Source of the DNA: an uncultured Porphyromonadaceae bacterium
GTDB lineage: Bacteria > Bacteroidota > Bacteroidia > Bacteroidales > Muribaculaceae
Assembly (NCBI GenBank): GCA_900548875.1
Contig: URMA01000023.1
Location: forward strand, 1 to 39,831
Direction: 5' to 3'
DNA: 39,831 nt
The notes beneath the pieces are model-generated. The model saw only the letters and a program-made list of their open reading frames with translations. It was not told the DNA's origin and ran no database searches. The position numbers and the translations under genes are program-made. Position 1 is the first letter of the stretch. Each line of letters begins with the position of its first letter. Below, piece by piece: positions 17,601 through 25,693 of the stretch.

Positions 17601-18344
17601 GTGAGTTTCCGCTTTAAGAGAAATAACGGTTTCAATATCTTTTACTTCAAAATAATCCGGTTTCTCTGGATTTTTGGGAGCAAACTGTTCAATAGTAGGA
17701 CCTTCAACAAAAGCTACATTGTCCTTATATGCTGAAACCAGCTTATTCGGATTTGTTTGGGATGTTTTTTTGATGAGCTTAAACAATGAAGTCGGTTTTT
17801 CTTTGCCGTCAATAATAAAGGTACCATTAAAAATTTTATGACGGCAGTGTTCGGAATTGACTTGAGAGAAGCCAAACACTTCACTGTCGGTCAATGGACG
17901 TTCCAACTTAGCGCTCAGTTGTTTCAAATATTCAATTTCTTCCGGACTCAATGCCAATCCTTCCTGTTCGTTGTACTCCTCTATGTTTGAGATATATACA
18001 ATCGGATCCGGTTGCTTGTCAATCACAAAGATCGATTCGTCCAACTTGTGATAAACGCGTTGGAGCATCTTGTCAAATTCCGGATTCTCCTTTTTTGACA
18101 TTTCGAATTCCTCAATACGTTTAATGCCAGTCAGACCCATGTTTTGGGTAATTTCCACAGCATTCGTACTCCAAGGAGTTATCATTTCCTTACGAGGTCC
18201 GATAAATGTTCCTTCCAACGATTTCTCGTTAAGAAGTGTACCGCCGAAAAGCCATTGCAGTTTCTCAATTTCACTGCTGTCCAAACTGTGGGAACAGTCG
18301 ACCGCGATGATTGAATTGCATCCTTTTTTGAAGAAGTTAATCAT
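14646..18344 (-). CDS. purL: Phosphoribosylformylglycinamidine synthase PurL (large, single-chain)
   Basis: Fourth step of purine synthesis: FGAR + Gln + ATP to FGAM. 1232 residues, the long form fusing PurS-like N-terminal, two AIR-synthase-type halves and a C-terminal class I glutamine amidotransferase. Visible: NSEHCRHKIFNG, SLKAETHNFPTTVEPFNGAA, TGGEIRD, ISIHDHGAGGHLNALSELVE, the second-half SHDVSAGGLITTLLEM, and the glutaminase motifs FCGGFSNSD, LGICNGCQLMIEL (nucleophile Cys), and WVAHGEGKF (His). Normal length and no damage. Its monocistronic setting suggests independent regulation; I see no riboswitch in the 221-bp gap upstream. Confidence 0.97.
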   Translation of the reverse strand: MINFFKKGCNSIIAVDCSHSLDSSEIEKLQWLFGGTLLNEKSLEGTFIGPRKEMITPWSTNAVEITQNMGLTGIKRIEEFEMSKKENPEFDKMLQRVYHKLDESIFVIDKQPDPIVYISNIEEYNEQEGLALSPEEIEYLKQLSAKLERPLTDSEVFGFSQVNSEHCRHKIFNGTFIIDGKEKPTSLFKLIKKTSQTNPNKLVSAYKDNVAFVEGPTIEQFAPKNPEKPDYFEVKDIETVISLKAETHNFPTTVEPFNGAATGTGGEIRDRLGGGRASLPIAGTAVYMTAYPRTEEGRAWEVGSIAPRKWLYQTPEEILIKASNGASDFGNKFGQPLICGSVLTFEYKEGKEEFAYDKVIMLAGGVGFAAKRDALKGEPKPHESVVLMGGDNYRIGMGGGAVSSVNTGQYANAIELNAVQRANPEMQKRVSNVIRALAESDNNPIISIHDHGAGGHLNALSELVETTGGKINIDALPVGDPTLSSKEIIGNESQERMGMILEKKDIEHVRQIAERERAPFYVVGETTGDHRFVFEQKDGVKPIDLAMSDMFGSSPKTYMVDSTVTRKLHSFKYKEANLNEYIENVLQLEAVACKDWLTNKVDRSVTGKIARQQCQGEIQLPLSDCGVVSLDYTGTKGIATSIGHAPQIALANPGQGSIASIAEALTNIVGAPLADGLKSVSLSANWMWPCRNAGEDAALYKAVETCSDFACALGINIPTGKDSLSMTQKYGNKKVLSPGTVIISAAGEVSDVRKTVSPVVQNVKDSTLYYIDFSNAPLALGGSAFAQTLNSVGEDVPVISSPEYFAETFNAVQELVNESLLMASHDVSAGGLITTLLEMTFANTNGGLSVNLDAFDEKDTVKVLFAENSALVAQVSDKNIENVENILNKYGVKFHQIGKPQEERTLVVENKGKEYMLFIDHLRDVWFNSSYLLDCKQSGNACAKKRYENYKKQPIKYKMPKHFDGTTASLGIDKHRRTASGVKAAIIREKGVNGDREMAYSLYLAGFDVKDVHMTDLISGRETLEDVNMIVFCGGFSNSDVLGSAKGWAGGFLWNEKAKKALDNFYKRQDTLSLGICNGCQLMIELNLINPEHEKRTTMEHNDSHKFESQFLGLTIPENNSVMFKSLSGSKLGIWVAHGEGKFNLPEDFDKYNVVAQYSYGSYPANPNGSPKAVAGLASADGRHLAMMPHLERAIFPWQCGYYPESRRLTDEVTPWIEAFVNARKWIEEKTK

Positions 18345-18384
18345 ACTTATATCTTATTGATGTGATTTTTTCTATTTCTGAATG

Positions 18385-18392
18385 CAAAAATA
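18385..18392 (-). promoter_or_regulatory. Candidate -7 box for purL
   Basis: TATTTTTG on the minus strand, 41 nt before the purL ATG; a TTTG lies 24 nt further upstream (18417-18420), a spacing longer than the usual 19-21. Confidence 0.4.
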
Positions 18393-18517
18393 AATAAAAT
18401 CACTTAGAAAATGGGGCAAATGTCAAAAAAACGACAAATAAAATCCGATTAAATTACGTTATCTTTGTAGAAGATAGAATTAGGTCTGTTACAGTGGTCT
18501 TTTAAATGAAGATTTTG

Positions 18518-18549
18518 TTTGTCGTGGCCCATTCCTTTCATTAACTTTG
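18518..18549 (+). promoter_or_regulatory. Promoter of the CTD protein-transglycosylase-uvrA operon
   Basis: TTTG (18518-18521), 20-nt spacer, TAACTTTG (18542-18549): a full Bacteroidota consensus match ending 16 nt before the ATG at 18566. A second TAnnTTTG (TATCTTTG, 18460-18467) upstream lacks a -33 partner. Confidence 0.65.
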
Positions 18550-18565
18550 TACTAACGATTAAACA

Positions 18566-19867
18566 ATGAAAAATTATATTTTCCCCATAATAGTATGCTG
18601 TTCATCATTCTGCACAGTTACGGCTCAGGTCTCGTTTCAAGGGACAGCTGAAACGGTTGTTGAAGTTGTTCCGGAAAAATCAACCGGACTGGACTGTATA
18701 TATGTACTGTCATCTTTAGATGGTGCAAGTATCAACTATGTGTCAGCCCAAGGGAATGCCGTCAGGTGGTATTCATATAAGGAATCCGGAAGTATGGCGG
18801 AAGAACTGACGGACATTACTGTCAGTGGAAACAGTTCGACATTGACCGACATTATTCCTGACTGTGGTTACATTATTGAAGATGGTGCCGAACGAGTGTA
18901 TTTCTGGGTTGTAGATTATGAACGTCACATGTTGGATTTGCGGAATATAACTATTCCAAGCGAGCAGGATTGCGGTGTGGCCACATTAGAAATTGATGCT
19001 GACTGCAATGCCATAACCTACTATACGATTACAGGCGTTCCTAAACAACTCAGTCGTGACATTCAGGTTTCCTATAATACTTTGGAATGGGATGCCGAAA
19101 ACATGTCGTATACATCCGTTGAAAGCACTTCTACTGAAGAAACCCTGACGGAACGGATGGCAATACCGGCTCCGCTCTGCAATACGATTTTCACCATACG
19201 GGGAGACCGTTTCCTGCAGGCATGGGGCAGAGAACAACTCATTGAATCGCCGGAGTATGTCACCCCAACGGTTGAAGTACAGGTTGATGCCGTACAGGAA
19301 CAGAGGGATAATGCCAACGAACAGAAAGTGGAAACTGAAAGTTTAGGCGGTTCCGCCCCCGTAGAAATAACATTTACGGCCTATTGCACAGACGCCGTGG
19401 TCCACAAGGAATGGCAGTTCTCCAACGATGCGGAATTCTCCAACCTGACACTGCGTCTGAATGATGAAAGTTGCTCCCATACATTTCGGGAAAACGGAAC
19501 AACATACGTTCGTTTTATCGGAACAAACAATGACGGAACTTGCGAAGCTGTCAGTGAAACGCTTGTTGTGAATATCGGCGAATCGAATTTGCAATGTCCG
19601 AATGCCTTCTCTCCGAATGCCTCTGAAGGAGTCAATGACGAGTGGAAAGTATCCTACAAATCGATTGTTTCATTCAAATGCTCGATTTTTGACCGCTATG
19701 GCAACCGCGTCTGCACATTCGACAATCCCGCAATGGGCTGGGATGGAAAATATAAAGGAAAATTTGTAAAACCGGGAGTATACTATTATGTCATCTCTGC
19801 AAAAGGAGCTGACGGGAAAGACTATAACCTGAAAGGTGATATTAATATTTTAAAAAGTGGAAAGTAG
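18566..19867 (+). CDS. Exported protein with gliding-motility-type (T9SS type B) C-terminal domain
   Basis: 433 residues with an N-terminal signal peptide (MKNYIFPIIVCCSSFCTVTAQ). The middle (25-345) is unrecognised and beta-rich, with an Ig/PKD-like stretch around 265-335 that includes VHKEWQFSNDAEFSN and TTYVRFIGTNNDG. The last ~85 residues match the gliding-motility-associated C-terminal domain: CPNAFSPNASEGVNDEW, FKCSIFDRYGNRVCTF, GWDGKYKGKFVKPGVYYYV, GDINIL. In T9SS species this domain is the sorting signal to the cell surface. First gene of an operon with a lytic transglycosylase (3-nt gap) and uvrA. Whether this organism has a T9SS cannot be told from the window. Confidence 0.8.
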   Translation: MKNYIFPIIVCCSSFCTVTAQVSFQGTAETVVEVVPEKSTGLDCIYVLSSLDGASINYVSAQGNAVRWYSYKESGSMAEELTDITVSGNSSTLTDIIPDCGYIIEDGAERVYFWVVDYERHMLDLRNITIPSEQDCGVATLEIDADCNAITYYTITGVPKQLSRDIQVSYNTLEWDAENMSYTSVESTSTEETLTERMAIPAPLCNTIFTIRGDRFLQAWGREQLIESPEYVTPTVEVQVDAVQEQRDNANEQKVETESLGGSAPVEITFTAYCTDAVVHKEWQFSNDAEFSNLTLRLNDESCSHTFRENGTTYVRFIGTNNDGTCEAVSETLVVNIGESNLQCPNAFSPNASEGVNDEWKVSYKSIVSFKCSIFDRYGNRVCTFDNPAMGWDGKYKGKFVKPGVYYYVISAKGADGKDYNLKGDINILKSGK

Positions 19868-19870
19868 ATT

Positions 19871-20824
19871 ATGAAGATTAAAACATTTTTTTTGCTATTA
19901 TTGATAGGAGGTTGTCCAGTGGTTGCTAATGCACAATCGTTATATGACAACAATAAACAACAATGTGTAACGGCTATTGCTCCGGATGTACCGGAATCCA
20001 TGTATTTTGCCGGAACTGAAATTTCATTCGACCGTATCGACATGTTTGAGCGTTTGGACCGGGAAATAATATCGTTTATGTACGGTCACACAAACACATT
20101 GCTGTCTATCAAACGTGCCAATCGGTATTTCCCAATTATTGTACCGATTTTAGAGAAAAATGGCATACCGAAAGATTTCGCCTATTTGGCCGTGGTGGAA
20201 AGTTTTTTGGAAAACAGAGCCATTTCCTATGCAAAAGCCGGAGGAATATGGCAATTGATGCCGGCAACTGCACGCCAATACGGTTTGGAAGTCGGTGATG
20301 AGATTGACGAACGCTTTCATCTGGAAAAGGCGACGGAAGCAGCCTGTAAATATTTCAAAGCGGCCTACAATAAATACAAATGTTGGGCTACCGTCGCTGC
20401 TTCTTATAACGCAGGCATGGGGAGAATCTCTTCGGAATTATCGAAACAGAACGCTGACAACGGTTTTGACCTTTTCTTGAACAGTGAAACATCCCGCTAC
20501 ATGTTCCGTCTGTTGGCGATAAAGCTGATAATGGAACACCCGAAAGATTACGGTTTCTATATTGCGGAGGAACAATTATATTTCCCGGTAGATTACACGG
20601 TAGAAAGCGTTTCTACAGCAGTGCCAAGTTGGACGGAATGGGCCGAAAAGCATGGCATATCTTATTCACAATTGCGCGAGATGAATCCGTGGATACGCTC
20701 TCGGGAATTGACCAATAAGGCTAAGAAAACGTACAATGTAAAGATTCCCAACAAAAAACATTTGTACAGATCGACACAACCTCATAAAATTTACAATCGA
20801 AATTGGATACAAGTAAAGAAATAA
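19871..20824 (+). CDS. Membrane-bound lytic murein transglycosylase (MltD-like)
   Basis: Exported enzyme cleaving peptidoglycan to 1,6-anhydromuramyl products. 317 residues with signal peptide MKIKTFFLLLLIGGCPVVANAQ; no lipobox Cys directly after it, so periplasmic location is likely. The SLT family 1 domain spans roughly 95-215: catalytic Glu in LAVVESFLENRAIS, then GGIWQLMPATARQYGL and AASYNAGMGRI. After residue 250 comes a short tail (WTEWAEKHGISYSQLREMNP, VKIPNKKHLY) that looks like a single LysM-like repeat, fewer than classical MltD. Overlaps the uvrA start by 22 nt. Confidence 0.9.
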   Translation: MKIKTFFLLLLIGGCPVVANAQSLYDNNKQQCVTAIAPDVPESMYFAGTEISFDRIDMFERLDREIISFMYGHTNTLLSIKRANRYFPIIVPILEKNGIPKDFAYLAVVESFLENRAISYAKAGGIWQLMPATARQYGLEVGDEIDERFHLEKATEAACKYFKAAYNKYKCWATVAASYNAGMGRISSELSKQNADNGFDLFLNSETSRYMFRLLAIKLIMEHPKDYGFYIAEEQLYFPVDYTVESVSTAVPSWTEWAEKHGISYSQLREMNPWIRSRELTNKAKKTYNVKIPNKKHLYRSTQPHKIYNRNWIQVKK

Positions 20825-23643
20825 TAGAAGAAAACAGTGACTCGGTTTCCGTTTATGGCGCGAGAGTCCATAATTTGAAAAATATTGATGTACAGATTCC
20901 GCACAACAAACTGACCGTCATTACGGGATTGAGCGGGAGCGGTAAGTCGTCATTGGCTTTTGACACGATATTTGCAGAAGGACAGCGCCGGTACATTGAA
21001 ACGTTTTCTTCCTATGCCCGCAATATGTTGGGGGTATTGGAACGTCCAGATGTTGACAAAATTACGGGGCTTTGTCCTGTCATATCAATTGAACAAAAAA
21101 CTGTCAACAAAAATCCTCGAAGCACTATCGGTACAGTCACCGAAGTTTATGATTTTCTTCGTTTGCTGTTTGCACGTGTAGGAGTGGCCGTTTCCTATAA
21201 AAGTGGAGAGAAAATGGTCAAATACACGGAAGAAAAGATTGTAGACCTGATAATTGAAAAATATTCCGGGAAAAAGACAATGGTGATGTCGCCTTTGATC
21301 AACAACCGTAAAGGCCATTACAAGGAACTCTTCGAACAACTTCGGAAAAAAGGATATTTGAATGTCCGCATTGACGGTAAAATTCAGGAGATACTGCCGG
21401 GTTTGAAGCTTGACCGCTACAAGAACCATAGTATAGAGCTGGTGGTTGACAAGCTGAAGGTTGACGGGAAGGACCGTCAGCGTTTGAAAGATACCGTTGC
21501 AACTGCCATGAAACAGGGTGACGGTATTATCATGCTTTATTGCGTGGAAGATGACAGTATTAACTATTACAGCAAGACACTGATGGATCCCGTTTCAGGT
21601 TTGTCGTATCGGGAACCGGCACCTCATAACTTTTCGTTCAATTCTCCACAAGGGGCTTGCCCGAAATGTAAGGGGTTAGGATATATCAATCAGATTGATT
21701 TTGGGAAAATAATTCCCGACATGTCCAAGTCCATCTATGCCGGAGCAATTTTGCCTCTGGGTAGCTATAAAAATAATTTCATTTTCAATCAGATTGCTGC
21801 TATTTGTGAAAATGCCGGCTACACATTGAAAACACCTGTAAAGGATCTTCCGGAAGAGGTGCTCGACGATATCCTGAATGGTAGTGACATTAAAATAAAA
21901 TATGAAGGGGGAGTGTCGTCAAATTATTTTGCCACGTATGACGGTATTATCAAGTATATCGAAATGCAGCAAAACGACGACGTGTCGGCAAAAGCGCAAA
22001 AATGGGCAGGGCAGTTCTATTCTCAAATTGTTTGCCCTGAATGTAAAGGGGCTCGTTTGAACAAGGAAGCGTTGCACTACTATATTGACGGGAAAAACAT
22101 CTTTGATTTGGCAACGATGGAAATTTCCGATTTGATGCAGTGGGTGAACCAGGTGGAATCAAAGCTCACCAGCCAACAGCAGGCCATTGCCCGTGAGATA
22201 TTAAAAGAAATTTCAAGCCGTTTGCATTTTCTGAATGAAGTCGGACTCGATTATCTGTCGCTTAACCGAAATTCTGCGTCGCTGTCGGGAGGCGAAAGCC
22301 AGCGAATCCGGTTGGCTACCCAAATTGGGTCGCAACTTGTCAATGTCCTGTACATATTGGACGAACCGAGTATCGGCCTTCACCAGCGTGACAACGACCG
22401 ACTGATTAAATCGCTTAAGGAACTCCGCGATATTGGCAACACTATCATTGTTGTTGAACACGATAAGGATATGATGCTTGAAGCAGACTATATCGTGGAT
22501 ATTGGACCGAAAGCGGGAAGAAAAGGAGGATATGTCGTGTTTGCCGGCACCCCAAAACAAATGCTGAACAGTGATACAATTACAGCCGACTACATAAACG
22601 GGAAACGGGAAATTCCTGTCCCCCCGGTTCGTAGAAAAGGCAACGGACATTTTCTTGAACTGAAAGGTTGCAAGGGAAACAATCTTAAAAATGTAGATGT
22701 AAAATTCCCTTTAGGCCTGTTCTTGTGCGTAACGGGAGTCTCCGGTAGCGGAAAATCAACTTTAATCAACGATACGCTTCAGCCCATACTGAGCCAAAAG
22801 TTCTACAATTCGCTTAAAGAACCGCTTGAGTATAAAGAGTTGCTCGGCTTGGAATATGTCGACAAAGTGGTGACTGTCGACCAGGCCCCCATCGGTCGTT
22901 CTCCGCGGTCGAACGCGGCAACCTATACGGGTGTATTCTCCGATATTCGCAACATTTTTGTGGAATTGCCTGAAGCGAAAATCCGAGGCTACAAGCCCGG
23001 ACGTTTTTCCTTTAATGTCTCAGGTGGACGGTGTGAGGCATGTAAGGGAAACGGCTATAAATCCATTGAAATGAACTTCCTGCCTGATGTGCTTGTTCCC
23101 TGTGAAGTGTGCAATGGAAAGCGATATAATAGGGAAACATTGGAGGTGCGTTTCAAAGGCAAGTCGATTGCCGATGTCTTGGATATGACCATCAATCAGG
23201 CCGTTGAATTCTTTGAAAGTTTTCCGGCCATATTGAACAAGATAAAAGTGCTACAGGACGTGGGCTTGGGATATATCAAGTTAGGACAGCCTTCCAGCAC
23301 GTTGTCAGGTGGCGAAAGCCAACGTGTGAAACTGGCAGCAGAATTGTCGAAACGGGACACCGGCAACACGCTGTTTATATTGGATGAACCCACCACCGGA
23401 CTTCATTTCGAAGACATAAAGATTCTTTTGGGCGTATTGAATGAACTGGTAGAGCGGGGGAACACCGTCCTCGTCATTGAACACAATATGGATGTGATAA
23501 AAAGTGCCGACTATATTATTGACATGGGCCCCGAAGGGGGCAAGAACGGCGGACAAGTCGTAGCACAAGGAACGCCTGAGGAAATCATAAAGTCCCCCAA
23601 CTCAATAACTGCCGCGTTCTTGAAAAAAGAGCTCAATCGGTAA
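20803..23643 (+). CDS. uvrA: Excinuclease ABC subunit UvrA (TTG start)
   Basis: Damage-recognition ATPase of nucleotide excision repair. 946 residues, usual size. Two ABC modules: Walker A GLSGSGKSSLAFDTIF near 45 and GVSGSGKSTLINDT near 648; signatures LSGGESQRIRLATQIG and LSGGESQRVKLAAELS; Walker B YILDEPSIGLHQ and FILDEPTTGLHF. Zinc modules CPKCKGLGYI with CPECKGARLN and CEACKGNGYKS with CEVCNGKRYN. The start is TTG: no in-frame ATG or GTG exists between the upstream stop (20785) and the conserved VYGARVHNLKNIDV, so the gene begins inside the transglycosylase 3' end. This overlap implies translational coupling to a cell-wall enzyme. Confidence 0.96.
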   Translation: MDTSKEIIEENSDSVSVYGARVHNLKNIDVQIPHNKLTVITGLSGSGKSSLAFDTIFAEGQRRYIETFSSYARNMLGVLERPDVDKITGLCPVISIEQKTVNKNPRSTIGTVTEVYDFLRLLFARVGVAVSYKSGEKMVKYTEEKIVDLIIEKYSGKKTMVMSPLINNRKGHYKELFEQLRKKGYLNVRIDGKIQEILPGLKLDRYKNHSIELVVDKLKVDGKDRQRLKDTVATAMKQGDGIIMLYCVEDDSINYYSKTLMDPVSGLSYREPAPHNFSFNSPQGACPKCKGLGYINQIDFGKIIPDMSKSIYAGAILPLGSYKNNFIFNQIAAICENAGYTLKTPVKDLPEEVLDDILNGSDIKIKYEGGVSSNYFATYDGIIKYIEMQQNDDVSAKAQKWAGQFYSQIVCPECKGARLNKEALHYYIDGKNIFDLATMEISDLMQWVNQVESKLTSQQQAIAREILKEISSRLHFLNEVGLDYLSLNRNSASLSGGESQRIRLATQIGSQLVNVLYILDEPSIGLHQRDNDRLIKSLKELRDIGNTIIVVEHDKDMMLEADYIVDIGPKAGRKGGYVVFAGTPKQMLNSDTITADYINGKREIPVPPVRRKGNGHFLELKGCKGNNLKNVDVKFPLGLFLCVTGVSGSGKSTLINDTLQPILSQKFYNSLKEPLEYKELLGLEYVDKVVTVDQAPIGRSPRSNAATYTGVFSDIRNIFVELPEAKIRGYKPGRFSFNVSGGRCEACKGNGYKSIEMNFLPDVLVPCEVCNGKRYNRETLEVRFKGKSIADVLDMTINQAVEFFESFPAILNKIKVLQDVGLGYIKLGQPSSTLSGGESQRVKLAAELSKRDTGNTLFILDEPTTGLHFEDIKILLGVLNELVERGNTVLVIEHNMDVIKSADYIIDMGPEGGKNGGQVVAQGTPEEIIKSPNSITAAFLKKELNR

Positions 23644-23664
23644 TTGAATAATATAATATTCCAC

Positions 23665-23712
23665 AAAATAATGACCAAGACCCAACACCCCCGGCTTTGG
23701 TCATTATTTTTT
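23665..23712 (+). terminator. Terminator of uvrA operon
   Basis: 14-bp perfect stem (AAAATAATGACCAA at 23665-23678 with complement 23697-23710) followed by Ts, 21 nt after the uvrA stop. It marks the left edge of the accessory island. Confidence 0.85.
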
Positions 23713-23815
23713 ATAAAAGAGTATTGAGAAAACACACAATCAGATTTGTATTAATATCATTCACCATAATATATTGAATAATAGTCTGATTTGCTTGTTA
23801 TTTGAAAGTGAATTG

Positions 23816-23910
23816 CATATATTTGTAAATAGCCATTGCTTTGCAATATCTTTGGCGATAATCCGGAAATAATAGTACTAACCGTCAGACATAAGAATAA
23901 TCATAGATAA
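23816..23910 (+). repeat. Promoter-leader direct repeat, copy 1
   Basis: 95-bp segment matching 25607-25701 at 88 of 95 positions by eye. It holds a full promoter: TTTG (23822-23825), 21-nt spacer, TATCTTTG (23847-23854). In this copy the start codon found in copy 2 is ATA instead of ATG, and a different gene begins 9 nt downstream. Confidence 0.85.
23822..23854 (+). promoter_or_regulatory. Promoter in leader repeat copy 1
   Basis: TTTG-N21-TATCTTTG, expected to drive the exported-protein gene at 23919 and probably the genes to 25384. Confidence 0.65.
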
Positions 23911-23918
23911 TTTAGGAG

Positions 23919-24419
23919 ATGAGATGTATTTTGATAATAATAATCATATTCATTACCTATTCCTTTCAAGTAGTGAAAGGCAATGAATATGTTCCACAAA
24001 TGATTGATAAGGAATCTGTTATTATCATACGAACAGATAAAAAAACATGTTTTTCTGTTCAATTATTTAGTAGATTCACAGAAGACGGATTGTATGATAA
24101 ATCTCTTCTTGTTGAAAAAAACAAGAAAACTATTGCAAAGATAAATTTTCCTTCTTCAGAAGATATAAAGAATTTCAGTGTGAAAATAAAGAAACACAAA
24201 AAAGGGTTTATACTTGAATGTTTTTATGGAGGAGGTGACAATTTATATAGTCGTCATTTTTATTTTAAATACGATAAAGATAGTATGTATTTATATAAAA
24301 TTATAGGGACACATACCACACCGAACTCAGATAAGACAATGACTGATAAAAAATACGTACAACCTCAAATTGATATAAGTGATTTTGATATTGTAAATTA
24401 TATAGATAACACTCCATAA
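23919..24419 (+). CDS. Small exported protein of unknown function, candidate periplasmic immunity protein
   Basis: 166 residues with a strongly hydrophobic N-terminal signal (MRCILIIIIIFITYSFQVVKG) and a lysine/tyrosine-rich, mostly beta mature part that includes ILECFYGGGDNLYSRHFYFKY. I do not recognise the family. It is AT-rich compared with the core genes, starts just after a duplicated promoter-leader, and is 11 nt upstream of a gene with a peptidoglycan-amidase-like domain. Periplasmic immunity proteins of cell-wall-targeting effectors have this size and export pattern, so immunity is a reasonable but unproven reading based on context only. Confidence 0.6.
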   Translation: MRCILIIIIIFITYSFQVVKGNEYVPQMIDKESVIIIRTDKKTCFSVQLFSRFTEDGLYDKSLLVEKNKKTIAKINFPSSEDIKNFSVKIKKHKKGFILECFYGGGDNLYSRHFYFKYDKDSMYLYKIIGTHTTPNSDKTMTDKKYVQPQIDISDFDIVNYIDNTP

Positions 24420-24430
24420 TTTATTGTAAT

Positions 24431-24937
24431 ATGTGCAGGGAAAAAATCGTAGATAAATCGGAACTTACTGGCGGAGATTATCGTTTTTTTCAGAATATGC
24501 CAGCTTGGGAATTAACTAAAGCTGTGGAGGACGGAAATACGGCTCAATTAAAAGGTACTTCTTCTGCTAAAACTGATCAAACTCCATGGTGTGCAGTTTT
24601 CGTAAACAACTGCTTAGAAACAGCGGGCGTTGACGGCACAACGATGGCAACAGCAGATTCATTCAAGAAATGGGGCCAATCTTTCCCAACTTCTGAACCA
24701 AAGTTTGGAGCTATCGCAATAATGAATTATTCTCATGTCGGTTTTGTAGTTGGCAAGAATAAGGATGGAAGAATTGTACTATTGGGAGGTAACCAAAAAG
24801 ATGCGATTAATCTGGGCCCCAATCCGGGGAATCTTGTAAACAAATTTGTATATCCGACCGATTATTCTCCAACATCTATGCCTTTACTTTCTATGAATAT
24901 AAAGGGACGTTCATTGGATTTTAAATCAAGTAGGTAA
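24431..24937 (+). CDS. TIGR02594-type (NlpC/P60/CHAP-like) amidase domain protein, possible chimera
   Basis: 168 residues, no signal peptide. From about residue 48 on it carries the TIGR02594 pattern: TPWCAVFVNNCLETAGV with the nucleophile Cys54, an FGAIAIMNYSHVGFVVG block with His102, then VLLGGNQ as third-position residues. Such domains cut peptidoglycan peptides and appear as effector or phage endolysin modules. Residues 1-42 (CREK, DYRFFQNMPAWELTKAVEDG) look to me like the N-terminus of Bacteroides ankyrin-repeat lipoproteins rather than an amidase, so the ORF may be a fusion of two gene remnants, although a divergent amidase N-lobe is the alternative. Flanked on both sides by exported small proteins. 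Confidence 0.7.
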   Translation: MCREKIVDKSELTGGDYRFFQNMPAWELTKAVEDGNTAQLKGTSSAKTDQTPWCAVFVNNCLETAGVDGTTMATADSFKKWGQSFPTSEPKFGAIAIMNYSHVGFVVGKNKDGRIVLLGGNQKDAINLGPNPGNLVNKFVYPTDYSPTSMPLLSMNIKGRSLDFKSSR

Positions 24938-24961
24938 CTAATAATTAATAGTATATGAATT

Positions 24962-25384
24962 ATGAAAATTTTTATATATCTAATTGCACTATTTAATGTG
25001 CTTCTATCATGTTCTTGTTCATCACGTATTTCATATGAAAATTATGAAAATAAAAAATACAAAATTACGCTCAAACAAAAGTCCAATATCATTGTAGGTT
25101 TCATTATTTCAAATAAAGAGACAAACTCTAAACTGGCTTTTACTCCGTCATTAATTATGATTGATGGAGAAATACCTGAAGGAAGTCTCAGGTCTGATTA
25201 TAACAGTACAGATGAAACAGTGCTTTATCAATGCGATTCTACATATTGTATAGATACAGATTCTATTTCAATTGCCTTTGCATTGGAGGTCTTAAATCAT
25301 AAAAGACTGGATTTGTTAATATACAATTCCCAGCTACAAGACTATAAAGATGAAAACTGTACGTTACTGAAACAATCTAAATAA
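24962..25384 (+). CDS. Small lipoprotein of unknown function, candidate immunity protein
   Basis: 140 residues. The N-terminus MKIFIYLIALFNVLLSCSCSS is a lipoprotein signal with overlapping Cys positions (17 and 19). The mature part (residues 20-140) is polar and AT-coded, with two internal Cys (QCDSTYCIDTDS). It starts 24 nt after the amidase-like gene, the position typical of an immunity gene directly downstream of its effector. A periplasm-facing lipoprotein would be in the right compartment to block a cell-wall amidase. No family recognised; the role is inferred only from position and export. Confidence 0.6.
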   Translation: MKIFIYLIALFNVLLSCSCSSRISYENYENKKYKITLKQKSNIIVGFIISNKETNSKLAFTPSLIMIDGEIPEGSLRSDYNSTDETVLYQCDSTYCIDTDSISIAFALEVLNHKRLDLLIYNSQLQDYKDENCTLLKQSK

Positions 25385-25693
25385 ATCAACTGGAATATAT
25401 TCTCATTATTTATAGTTTAATAAAATATAAACTAATGTCTCTAACTGTTCAGACGCATGATGAACAATGGACATAACGAGGCCGGGACAAAAGAGCATTT
25501 GGGGAAGCTATATTTAATGGGGTATTATAGTTTGACTGCGCTGCTATTGAGATTTCAATCATTATAAAGATAGTCAGAACTTTATGTGAGATTATGTTGA
25601 ATGTTTCATATCTTTGTAAATAACCATTGATTTACAGTATCTTTGGCGATAATCCGGAAATAATAGTACTAACCGTCAGACAAAAGAATAATC
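25385..25693. other. Intergenic stretch with leader repeat; no intact gene
   Basis: 309 bp without a credible gene. 25385-25600 shows a short open stretch at 25459-25566 (MMNNGHNEAG..., about 35 codons) that I cannot assign and that may be a gene scrap. The right part from 25607 is copy 2 of the promoter-leader repeat. Confidence 0.5.

Noticed and set aside
18345..18565. Riboswitch ahead of purL
   Set aside because: No conserved purine or other aptamer core seen on either strand; only promoter-like elements.
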